A DNA stretch of 5,167 bases from Candidatus Obscuribacterales bacterium (GTDB lineage: Bacteria > Cyanobacteriota > Vampirovibrionia > Obscuribacterales > Obscuribacteraceae), in contig JAKFVJ010000328.1 of NCBI GenBank assembly GCA_021732245.1, forward strand, positions 1 to 5,167. Reading direction: 5' to 3'. Both the position numbers and the translations under genes were made by a program. The notes under the pieces were generated by a model. It was not told where the DNA came from. It saw only the letters and a list, made by a program, of their open reading frames with translations, and did no database searches. Of this stretch, positions 1 through 5,167 are shown one piece after another. The stretch's first letter is position 1; each line of letters starts with the position of its first letter.

Positions 1-14
1 AGCCCGTTGTCTGA

Positions 15-49
15 ATGATCGCTCGACTCCCCAGATCCAAAACGATCAT
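15..49. repeat. Inverted repeat beyond the 3' end of topB
   Basis: ATGATCG (15-21) and CGATCAT (43-49) form a perfect 7-bp inverted repeat with a 21-base spacer. A second pair, GACTC (25-29) and GAGTC (52-56), interleaves with it, so the two cannot fold together. It lies 12 bp past the topB stop but lacks a T-run in either direction. It could be a factor-dependent stop, an operator of an unseen neighbour, or chance. Confidence 0.3.
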
Positions 50-60
50 CTGAGTCCATT

Positions 61-2181
61 TTAGTCAAACGCTGGTTTGACTTTGAAGTCCGGCGTCAAT
101 TCTAGCTTTGCGTCGTATGTGCCACTGCCGTCTTTTTTCTTGAATCCCTTTATCTTTTTTGTCTCACCCTCTTCGATGAGTTCTTCCATCTGGCGATCCG
201 TTAGTTTCTTTCCGAATTGTTCTCGCCAGATCATGAAATTGCAGCCTTCCTGCCAGCGGCTGCAACCGGCGCCTTTCTTCGTTTCGCGCACTAACCCCTT
301 CTTGCATTGCGGGCAGCGCCCAAAGATTTCCGCTTCACTTTGCACTGCGCTTTCAAGTTGCTTGCTTTGATTTAGAACATCCGCCAAGATGCGTTCGGTA
401 AGCTCGATGATGTTCTCTTCGAAGTCACCAGCAGAAGCCTTCCCGTTTTGTACCTCAAATAATTCTTGCTCCCAAAGTGCCGTCAATTTCACGTCTTTTA
501 GATCTGCATGCACATGTTCTATTAAGCCCTTGCCTTTTTCTGTTGGCACAAGCGCCTTTTTCTGGCGCTCTACGTAGCCGGTTTGCAGGAGCTTTTCAAT
601 TATCGCGGCACGTGTGGCTGGTGTGCCCAGTCCACTTTGTTTCATGTAGCTGGCAAGATCTTCATCGTCAATTTCTTGTCCTGCGTTCTTCATTGCGGTC
701 AGGAGTGACGCATCATCAAAGGGTTTCGGAGGGGAGGTCTTGCCTTCCTTGAGTTCCTCTTTTAACTTTCTTAGCTGTTGGACTTGTTTCATTGCAGGCA
801 AGCGTTGTGACTCTTCACCTTCGTCTTTGTCTTTTGACTTTGCCTCAAGCACCGTCCAGCCGAGGTCTTCAATCACCACGCCTTTTGCGCGGAAGCTATG
901 TCCCGCTATGTCAAACATGGCGATAGTTTCGTCGCGGACTTCCGCCGGCAGAAAGATGCTCAGGAATCTTGTCAGAACAAGTTCATAGATCTTGCGCTGT
1001 TTATCAGGCAAGTCAGCCTGCGCTTCTTTGCCTGTTGGAATGATTGCATGGTGGTCTGTGAGTTTCGTGTCGTCCACGTAAGCCTTGCTCAGTTTCGGTT
1101 TTATCAGGGCGACAGTCACCTTGCCTGCTTGCAGTCCCTCTTTATCAAATGCGTCCACTACAACCTTATCTGCCTTGCGCAGCAGGTTGTTCAGCACTTT
1201 TGGCAAGTCTTCAACCATGTCGGTCGAGATGTGTCTTGACTCTGTTCGCGGATAGGACAGCAGCTTGTACTCTTCGTAGAGGCTCTGTGCAAGGTCAAGT
1301 GTCTGCTGCGCAGTAAAGCCGTAGCGTTTGTTTGCTTCCTTTTGCAAAGTAAGCAAGTCGTACAACCCGGGTGCCTTCGACTTCTTCTCGGCTGTCGTAA
1401 CGGAGATCACAGTTGCGTTAGCTACAGCTTTTATGACCTGCAATACTTGCTGCGCTTTTGATCGATCGGCAATGCGCGTTTCGTTTTCGTTGCTCAAATA
1501 GCGCGCTGTAAAGCCCGGCTCTAGCGTCGCCAGAAGTTCGTAGAACGGTGTTGATCTGAAGTTATCTATTTCCTTTTGGCGTTCGACAAGCAGTGCAAGC
1601 GTTGGAGTTTGCACGCGTCCTATTGTGCAAAATTGTTTGCTTGCAACGGTATAGGCGCGTGTGAAATTGAGTCCGACGAGCCAGTCCGCATGCGCTCTTG
1701 CAGCGGCTGCGCGGGCCAGGTTGTTGAACTCACTTCCTGGGCGAAGTTTTGCAAATCCATCTTTTATTGCATCTGCAGTTAACGAGCTTATCCAAAGACG
1801 TGCAACTGGTTTCTTGCAGCCGCTCATTCTATAGATGAGCCTGAAGATGTGCTCCCCCTCTCGTCCGGCGTCTGTTGCACAGATTATCTTGTCGGTGTCG
1901 CTATCAAGAAAGAGTTTTTTGATCACGCCGAATTGCTGCTTGGCTCCATCTGTGACGCAATACTTCCATTGCTCAGGGATCATCGGCAGCACATCGAGCC
2001 GCCAGGGCTTGCCCCAGTCAGCATCCATCTCTTCGGGGTCCGCGATGCGCACAAGGTGTCCGAAGGCATAGGTGACTGCATAGCCGTTCCCCTCGAAGTA
2101 GCCATCCTTCTTGGTCTTTGCGCCAAGCACTGCAGCGATATCTTTTGCGACCGAGGGCTTCTCGGCAATAACAACCTGCAT
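61..2181 (-). CDS. topB: DNA topoisomerase III (type IA)
   Basis: Type IA topoisomerase: it cuts one DNA strand through a 5'-phosphotyrosine bond, passes another strand and reseals, relaxing negative supercoils and decatenating replication or recombination intermediates in the cytoplasm. Numbering from the upstream ATG at 2214, the TOPRIM domain begins at VVIAEKPSVAKD (catalytic Glu18) and carries ATDAGREGE at about 113-121. The Gly in place of a second Asp is, as I recall, usual in Bacillus-type TopB. GRVQTPTLALL marks the core, and the active-site tyrosine is Tyr321 in SYPRTESRHIS. A C-terminal zinc ribbon has Cys634, 637, 651 and 658, followed by a Lys-rich C-terminal repeat tail. Length (706-717 aa) suits a complete TopB. 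I chose the ATG at 2181 because AAGGGG lies 8 nt upstream of it and the conserved fold starts at the next residue. The ATG at 2214 adds 11 residues (MNLTDSQGADQ) and has no ribosome binding site, but could serve a leaderless transcript. The gene is divergent from the J-domain operon. The family call is very secure; the start is less so. Confidence 0.96.
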   Translation of the reverse strand: MQVVIAEKPSVAKDIAAVLGAKTKKDGYFEGNGYAVTYAFGHLVRIADPEEMDADWGKPWRLDVLPMIPEQWKYCVTDGAKQQFGVIKKLFLDSDTDKIICATDAGREGEHIFRLIYRMSGCKKPVARLWISSLTADAIKDGFAKLRPGSEFNNLARAAAARAHADWLVGLNFTRAYTVASKQFCTIGRVQTPTLALLVERQKEIDNFRSTPFYELLATLEPGFTARYLSNENETRIADRSKAQQVLQVIKAVANATVISVTTAEKKSKAPGLYDLLTLQKEANKRYGFTAQQTLDLAQSLYEEYKLLSYPRTESRHISTDMVEDLPKVLNNLLRKADKVVVDAFDKEGLQAGKVTVALIKPKLSKAYVDDTKLTDHHAIIPTGKEAQADLPDKQRKIYELVLTRFLSIFLPAEVRDETIAMFDIAGHSFRAKGVVIEDLGWTVLEAKSKDKDEGEESQRLPAMKQVQQLRKLKEELKEGKTSPPKPFDDASLLTAMKNAGQEIDDEDLASYMKQSGLGTPATRAAIIEKLLQTGYVERQKKALVPTEKGKGLIEHVHADLKDVKLTALWEQELFEVQNGKASAGDFEENIIELTERILADVLNQSKQLESAVQSEAEIFGRCPQCKKGLVRETKKGAGCSRWQEGCNFMIWREQFGKKLTDRQMEELIEEGETKKIKGFKKKDGSGTYDAKLELTPDFKVKPAFD

Positions 2182-2189
2182 CTGGTCAG

Positions 2190-2195
2190 CCCCTT
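2190..2195 (-). promoter_or_regulatory. Ribosome binding site deciding the topB start
   Basis: On the minus strand AAGGGG lies 8 nt upstream of the ATG at 2181. It can pair with the 16S anti-Shine-Dalgarno over six positions, including one G-U. The longer-frame ATG at 2214 has nothing comparable upstream, so this site favours the shorter protein starting MQVVIAEKPS. Confidence 0.6.
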
Positions 2196-2214
2196 GGCTA
2201 TCCGTCAAATTCAT

Positions 2215-2234
2215 CTACAGTGTAAACTGATTTA
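2215..2234. promoter_or_regulatory. Overlapping divergent promoter region, topB / J-domain operon
   Basis: Only 20 bp separate the two outermost start codons. On the plus strand TAAACT (2223-2228) fits a TAnnnT -10 box and ends 6 nt before the ATG at 2235, which would give a leaderless mRNA for the J-domain gene. On the minus strand TACACT (2224 to 2219) also fits TAnnnT and predicts a start point near 2212, giving topB a leader of about 31 nt that contains its AAGGGG. The two boxes share bases 2223-2224 and sit inside the inverted repeat CAGTgtaaACTG (2218-2229), which could be an operator. No good -35 box is visible on either strand. The boxes are short and AT-containing, so chance matches are possible. 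Confidence 0.4.
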
Positions 2235-3278
2235 ATGCAAAAGGACTATGATGCTTACTACCAAATCCTCCGTCTGCCGGAAGGTTCCGGGCTTGCAGAT
2301 GTCGAGTCTGCCTGGAAGCATTGGGCGCCTTTGATCCATCCTGACAATTATGTAGCAGGTCCCCTTCGTGACCGCGCTCAAAACGAGCTGGCGCAGCTCA
2401 ATAATGCACGTGACGAGTTGCGCAATTGGTGGTCGTCCAACAGTCAGCCGCCGCCGACAAAGAGGATCTATGCCGCGCCTGCAACTCAGGCTGCTCCGCA
2501 GCCGGGTCCTGCCAAAGAGAAGACCTGGCAAGAGAAGGCTTACGATGAGTGGAAGGAGAAACAGCAGGCATCCGCTGGGCAAAGCCAGGAGAGAAACTGG
2601 CGCGGATATGCTCCGCCACCTAATAGGGACGCGACGCCGCCCAAGCCAAAAGTACCTTCTAAGCCGTTTGGACCGAAGCCCATCTTGAAAGAATGGAACC
2701 ATCACTGTTATGACCTGATGAATTCAAGTCGCGATGATGCGGCCGTTCCATCCATGATCCTTTGGGCTTGCGCGTTTATTGGACCGGGGCTTGTGGCGCC
2801 GTTTATCTTAGGTTCTGTGATTCAGTTTTTCTTTGCTGAATTTCCTGGTTGGATCGCTCTTCTGATTGTTGCTCCCTTTGCAATAAACTTCTGGCGCAAC
2901 ATGTTTGCTGACAGAGACATCTATGCAATTGAGGTAAACCCTTATATTCAGCCCTGTTCAGCTCCGGCACTTGACGCCATGGAGAAGGTCACAAGGCTCA
3001 TTGATGGAAAATTTTTTGAAGGACAGAAGTGGGACCTTGCAACATCTGACTTAGATCCGGATGACGACATACTGGCTAAAGACTGGACGGTAAGCTTCAA
3101 ATCAGGCGAGAAGGCACTTAAGCTGAAGCTCAATGTGCGCATACGTCAATCCGATCAGCCGTTCTTATCGATGGTCTCTTATTGGTTTGATATTGATGCG
3201 CCACCAGGTCTGCGCATTCCTGTGGCAAAGGTCGTGAAAAGCACTGATGAGGCTCTCTGGCGAGGACTTAAAGCGTGA
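2235..3278 (+). CDS. Membrane-anchored J-domain (DnaJ-like) protein
   Basis: A 347-residue protein with four parts. Residues 4-66 form a J-domain: AYYQILRLPEGSG as helix I, AWKHWAPLIHPDN with the diagnostic HPD triad at 35-37, and RAQNELAQLNNARDEL as helix III. Residues 67-155 are a Pro/Gln/Lys-rich, probably disordered linker. Two hydrophobic segments at about 175-200 and 206-220 form a membrane hairpin. Residues 225-347 form a soluble C-terminal domain resembling those of the next two genes. HPD J-domains stimulate the ATPase of Hsp70 (DnaK), so the N-terminus should face the cytoplasm; two membrane passes put the C-terminal domain on the same side. It lacks the Gly/Phe region and zinc fingers of true DnaJ. 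The start is forced: an in-frame TAA lies at 2223 and later starts would break helix I. No Shine-Dalgarno precedes the ATG. First gene of a three-gene operon. The J-domain call is firm; client and role are unknown. Confidence 0.85.
   Translation: MQKDYDAYYQILRLPEGSGLADVESAWKHWAPLIHPDNYVAGPLRDRAQNELAQLNNARDELRNWWSSNSQPPPTKRIYAAPATQAAPQPGPAKEKTWQEKAYDEWKEKQQASAGQSQERNWRGYAPPPNRDATPPKPKVPSKPFGPKPILKEWNHHCYDLMNSSRDDAAVPSMILWACAFIGPGLVAPFILGSVIQFFFAEFPGWIALLIVAPFAINFWRNMFADRDIYAIEVNPYIQPCSAPALDAMEKVTRLIDGKFFEGQKWDLATSDLDPDDDILAKDWTVSFKSGEKALKLKLNVRIRQSDQPFLSMVSYWFDIDAPPGLRIPVAKVVKSTDEALWRGLKA
3262..3277 (+). promoter_or_regulatory. Ribosome binding site and GTGA stop/start overlap
   Basis: GAGG at 3262-3265 lies 9 nt before a GTG start at 3275. 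That GTG shares bases with the TGA stop of the J-domain gene (GTGA, 3275-3278). This arrangement is typical of translational coupling and supports the GTG as the true start of the second gene, because it keeps the whole N-terminal membrane segment. Confidence 0.65.
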
Positions 3279-3853
3279 GAACACTTGAAGAAGAAACTCT
3301 CTACTATGCAATTGCTTGCTTCATTGTCTTCGGTCTTCCTGTCATCGGATTTATTTCCTGGCTCAAATGGGACGACAAAAAACGCGCCAAGCAGCAGCTT
3401 GAGAAGAGCGATGAAGAGTACCGCCAGAAGTATGGCGAGCTTGCCTATCAGGAGATGCTCAAAGAGCGGGCGCGCAACAAGAGCATGGTCTTTAGTTCAG
3501 TAACCAACTCTGTTAGTTCCGGTGTATGGTACAGCAGGGTCTCTGTGGACAAGCTTCCGCAGCTCATTGAGCTTAATCATGCTGAGGCACTCATTGGCAC
3601 GCCACCACATCGCCTGCTGGAGCTTTCGCAAACGGACAGCAATCAAATGACCTTAACTGGTGAATGGCCCTATCCGAAAAATGCCGAGATTACAACTGTC
3701 GCGAAGCTTCAGTTGGATTTTGCGTCCCAAGCGGATGGGCGCACTGGTGTTCGCTACAACTACACGATCTCTCCGCAAGACGATCCTTTTGCGGCGCAGC
3801 TCATGAAAATTACTAACTTCTGGCTCCAGAACCTCATCGAGAAGGCGACCTGA
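3275..3853 (+). CDS. Uncharacterised single-pass membrane protein, second gene of J-domain operon
   Basis: A 192-residue protein of a family I do not recognise. Residues 9-30 form one membrane helix (LYYAIACFIVFGLPVIGFISWL), followed at once by KWDDKKRAK, which by the positive-inside rule puts the rest in the cytoplasm. Residues 33-70 are very rich in Lys, Glu, Gln and Arg and should form a long helix, perhaps a coiled coil. From about residue 80 a compact domain follows: a helix around VDKLPQLIELNHAEAL, Trp131, strands KLQLDFAS and TGVRYNYTIS (157-166), and a terminal amphipathic helix AAQLMKITNFWLQNLIEKA. This pattern matches the C-termini of both neighbouring genes and resembles the end of SRPBCC/START-like folds, which is inference. 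The gene overlaps the previous one by 4 bp and is followed after 3 bp by the next, so the three should be made together. No catalytic motif is visible. Confidence 0.85.
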   Translation: MRTLEEETLYYAIACFIVFGLPVIGFISWLKWDDKKRAKQQLEKSDEEYRQKYGELAYQEMLKERARNKSMVFSSVTNSVSSGVWYSRVSVDKLPQLIELNHAEALIGTPPHRLLELSQTDSNQMTLTGEWPYPKNAEITTVAKLQLDFASQADGRTGVRYNYTISPQDDPFAAQLMKITNFWLQNLIEKAT

Positions 3854-3856
3854 TTT

Positions 3857-4456
3857 ATGGAAATAATAGGCATTGCAATAGCTCAGTTGCTCTTTCTTGG
3901 TGGCACGGTCGCCTTTATTGTTTGGATCACAACAAAGCTTGGAAACAAAGACAAAAGACCCGGTGTTGAGCAGGAGCCCGAGCTACTCAAAGGCATCAAG
4001 GGCATCTTTGAGAAGCTGCCGGGGCTCAGTGCAGAGGACCGCGAGATTGGCGAGAACAAAGGCACCTTCTATACGACGGCGCCTTTTGAAAACGTCTGGG
4101 AGAGGTTTGTCGATATCTTCACTCGCCACCCTATATTCCACGACCTAAAATACAACTGGAAGGATATTAAGGCGGACCTTGCATACAAGCGATTCATCAT
4201 GAACGCTAGTTGGAAGGAGCAATACACGCTGGTGGCACCGCCAGGCGCGTTTGACTCAAAAGTAGAAAACGTCATCAGCATAACTTGCACCTTGAATTTT
4301 GAAGAGCTTGAAGCCGGTGGCACAGCCATCCACTTCAGTTACGACATCAACAGATTTGATATCAGTGCAGAAAAACTAAAGCGCGAAACTAACAAGCGGC
4401 TACGTGCAATTTGTCTGCAGATGACACAAGATCCCTCGCGCGGAATTCCCTTCTAG
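3857..4456 (+). CDS. Uncharacterised single-pass membrane protein with SRPBCC-like domain, third gene of J-domain operon
   Basis: A 199-residue protein without a family name I can give. Residues 3-26 form a membrane helix (IIGIAIAQLLFLGGTVAFIVWI) followed by KLGNKDKR, predicting a cytoplasmic C-terminus. After a linker at about 30-65, residues 68-190 look like a single domain: TFYTTAPFENVWERFVDIF resembles the opening strand and helix of SRPBCC proteins, then Trp119, strand ISITCTLNFEELEAGGT, strand TAIHFSYDIN (156-165), and a long final helix SAEKLKRETNKRLRAICLQM. The GGT turn between two strands followed by a terminal helix is common in SRPBCC/polyketide-cyclase-like domains, which usually bind hydrophobic ligands; that assignment is inference. 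The start ATG lies 3 nt after the preceding stop, with GAGAAGG (3839-3845) 11 nt upstream. It appears paralogous to the second gene in domain order and last in the operon. Confidence 0.85.
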   Translation: MEIIGIAIAQLLFLGGTVAFIVWITTKLGNKDKRPGVEQEPELLKGIKGIFEKLPGLSAEDREIGENKGTFYTTAPFENVWERFVDIFTRHPIFHDLKYNWKDIKADLAYKRFIMNASWKEQYTLVAPPGAFDSKVENVISITCTLNFEELEAGGTAIHFSYDINRFDISAEKLKRETNKRLRAICLQMTQDPSRGIPF

Positions 4457-4457
4457 G

Positions 4458-4500
4458 CTAGTTCTTGCCTTACGGGCATCTAGTTCACCTGGGCTTTTTT
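4458..4500 (+). terminator. Possible weak terminator after the J-domain operon
   Basis: Just after the last stop, CTAG (4458-4461) and CTAG (4480-4483) flank TGCC-TTACG-GGCA (4466-4478). A separate GCCT/GGGC pairing can form between 4467-4470 and 4491-4494, directly before six T residues (4495-4500). The T-run is right for an intrinsic terminator but the stem next to it is only four pairs, so termination may be inefficient. Confidence 0.35.
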
Positions 4501-4513
4501 CATTCTCTAAGTA

Positions 4514-4666
4514 TAAGGGGTTTGCGCCACCGCGTGGCAAGCACCATCGAGTTGCTGCGGCATAAACGGCTGCCTCCCCGCTCGCGGGTCCCCTCCATTT
4601 AATCCTCGCAACTCTACTTCTGCTGTCTTATTGACCTTGTGCTTGCCACGCAGAGCCAACCCCTTA
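4514..4666. repeat. Structured inverted-repeat element upstream of the GP88-like gene
   Basis: The outer arms TAAGGGGTT (4514-4522) and AACCCCTTA (4658-4666) are perfect complements. After a 9/6-base internal loop, GCGTGGCAAGCAC (4532-4544) pairs perfectly over 13 bp with 4639-4651. Further in, GAGTTGC (4549-4555) pairs with GCAACTC (4608-4614), and CCCG/CGGG closes a CTCG loop at 4577-4588. A local hairpin GCCAC-cgc-GTGGC (4526-4538) uses bases of the left 13-bp arm and so competes with the long-range stem. The gap 4457-4701 contains no convincing gene. It could be a structured RNA leader of the downstream gene, a small non-autonomous mobile element, or a recombination site. No target-site duplication is evident at the ends. 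Confidence 0.6.
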
Positions 4667-4690
4667 CCCAGGTCTTCGTATCTCTTCTAC

Positions 4691-4695
4691 GGAGG
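4691..4695 (+). promoter_or_regulatory. Ribosome binding site of the GP88-like gene
   Basis: GGAGG lies 6 nt before the ATG at 4702, an ideal Shine-Dalgarno spacing. It decides the start against in-frame GTG 4639, which falls inside the right arm of the inverted repeat and would add 21 residues with no family resemblance. Confidence 0.75.
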
Positions 4696-4701
4696 CCCGC
4701 T

Positions 4702-5073
4702 ATGCGACAGCATCATGGCTTTGGTCTTGAACTCACAAAAAATAGTAAAACAGGCTGGGCGTTCAGTCTCTCACGCAACGACTCTTGCATCAACGCAACG
4801 CAAATATGTAAGAAGCTCTGCTACGGCAACGGCATCAGGTATCGCTCTGACGCGCAGCGCCAAAAGCGTAAGCGCAACTTTAGGACAGTAGAGTTTCTGC
4901 TTGACTCAGGTGGTCCAGAGTTGCTCGCTGAAAATCTCATTGCTTTAATAGACCAGGCGCGCCCAGCCGACTGGCTGGCAGCAAAGATTTGCGGCGAGCC
5001 GACAAGCTTGCCCTGGTCGGTTCGCGTGCACGATGTTGGCGACTATCCCGAGTTCAGGACTATCCCGTGTTGA
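4702..5073 (+). CDS. GP88-like phage/plasmid protein, probably C-terminally truncated
   Basis: A 123-residue product from an ATG with a strong GGAGG site. It opens MRQHHGFGLELTKNSKTGWA, then FSLSRNDSCINATQICKKLCYG, whose spaced cysteines resemble the CPGA..C...CYA region of GP88 (gene product 88) proteins of phages and plasmids. PWSVRVHDVGD near the end corresponds to the conserved IRIHVSGDF segment. In that family, as I recall, the segment is followed by about 100 more residues (FYS..Y...W and beyond). Here the frame gives only YPEFRTIPC and stops, and neither other forward frame continues the domain, since both stop within 60 bp. The end coincides with a 10-bp direct repeat, suggesting a deletion or rearrangement. 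The family's biochemical role is not established. The assignment is from remembered motifs, so the family call is moderate; truncation is likely but not proven. It may be a pseudogene. Confidence 0.6.
   Translation: MRQHHGFGLELTKNSKTGWAFSLSRNDSCINATQICKKLCYGNGIRYRSDAQRQKRKRNFRTVEFLLDSGGPELLAENLIALIDQARPADWLAAKICGEPTSLPWSVRVHDVGDYPEFRTIPC
5041..5067 (+). repeat. 10-bp direct repeat at the end of the GP88-like frame
   Basis: GACTATCCCG occurs at 5041-5050 and again at 5058-5067, 17 bp apart. The first copy directly follows the codons for the conserved VGD region; the second runs to within 6 bp of the stop codon. It may mark a slipped-strand or deletion junction that ended the reading frame. 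Confidence 0.65.
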
Positions 5074-5098
5074 AAAATTAGTGAGCACAAAATGGTGA

Positions 5099-5121
5099 TG
5101 GTGAGCCGAACCGACTCACCA
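5099..5121. repeat. Hairpin downstream of the GP88-like gene
   Basis: TGGTGAG (5099-5105) and CTCACCA (5115-5121) form a perfect 7-bp stem around a 9-base loop. There is no T-run on either side, so this is not a standard intrinsic terminator, though it may stabilise or stop a transcript. The rest of 5074-5167 shows no supported gene. Confidence 0.4.
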
Positions 5122-5167
5122 CCTTGGTTGCAACACGCGGCATAGTTTTCGAATTGATCAGAGGCTG

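Noticed and set aside
1849..2235. 128-codon plus-strand open frame opposite the 5' part of topB
   Set aside because: It lies wholly antisense to a well-conserved enzyme, has no recognisable domain, and its frame is explained by topB codon use.
2248..2334. 28-codon out-of-frame ORF (MMLTTKSSVCRK...) with AAAAGGA just upstream
   Set aside because: It overlaps the J-domain core in another frame, and SD spacing to its first ATG is too short (2 nt; 5 nt to the second). The SD-like bases are more simply part of the codons for Gln-Lys-Asp.
2232..2705. 157-codon minus-strand open frame opposite the J-domain gene
   Set aside because: Arg/Leu-rich translation with no domain, antisense to a clear J-domain and linker; its long frame follows from the biased Pro/Gln/Lys linker codons.
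4514..4666. Integron attC site
   Set aside because: The ends do not contain the RYYYAAC / GTTRRRY core pair in the required orientation, and there is no integrase or cassette array in the window.
4639..4701. Upstream GTG start extending the GP88-like protein by 21 residues
   Set aside because: The GTG lies in an arm of the inverted repeat without its own ribosome binding site, while GGAGG is ideally placed for the ATG at 4702.
5078..5167. Minus-strand open frame running off the window edge (ends ...GSPSPFCAH)
   Set aside because: Only 29 codons are visible, with no recognisable family, and its codons include the 5099-5121 hairpin; it may be the tail of an unseen gene but cannot be supported here.
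1..5167. CRISPR array, tRNA or rRNA genes, insertion sequence with transposase
   Set aside because: No regularly spaced repeats, no cloverleaf or rRNA-like stretches, and no transposase or integrase frame were found.

Overview
This is bacterial DNA of roughly balanced base composition (near 50% G+C by eye), with dense genes and short gaps. The phylum cannot be fixed from the sequence. The topoisomerase resembles the Bacillus/Gram-positive-style TopB more than E. coli TopB. A phage/plasmid-type gene fragment at the right end suggests an accessory or formerly mobile segment there.

Layout. The left 2.2 kb holds one minus-strand gene, a DNA topoisomerase III (topB) with a complete TOPRIM core, catalytic tyrosine and C-terminal zinc ribbon. 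A very short divergent intergenic region (20-53 bp, depending on the topB start) separates it from three plus-strand genes. These are packed as one operon (4-bp overlap, then a 3-bp gap): a J-domain protein with two membrane segments, then two small proteins, each with one N-terminal membrane segment and a cytoplasmic C-terminal domain. All three C-terminal domains appear to share a pattern: a tryptophan, a beta strand, a strand of the type aromatic-x-aromatic-x-I, and a terminal amphipathic helix. I read this as a duplicated domain, possibly SRPBCC/START-like. No member of this three-gene set is one I can name.

The operon is followed by a possible weak terminator and then a structured intergenic element of about 150 bp (4514-4666). 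Its long inverted-repeat arms compete with a local hairpin. Next comes a short gene with an excellent Shine-Dalgarno site. Its product looks like the N-terminal half of the phage/plasmid GP88 family and stops abruptly at a 10-bp direct repeat, so it is probably truncated. The last 95 bases hold a hairpin and no convincing gene.

How the parts may work together (inference). The three-gene operon would place a DnaK-recruiting J-domain and two related soluble domains on the cytoplasmic face of the membrane. It shares a divergent promoter region with topB, where the two candidate -10 elements overlap, so expression of the two transcripts may be mutually exclusive. A functional link between topB and the operon is not shown by the sequence.
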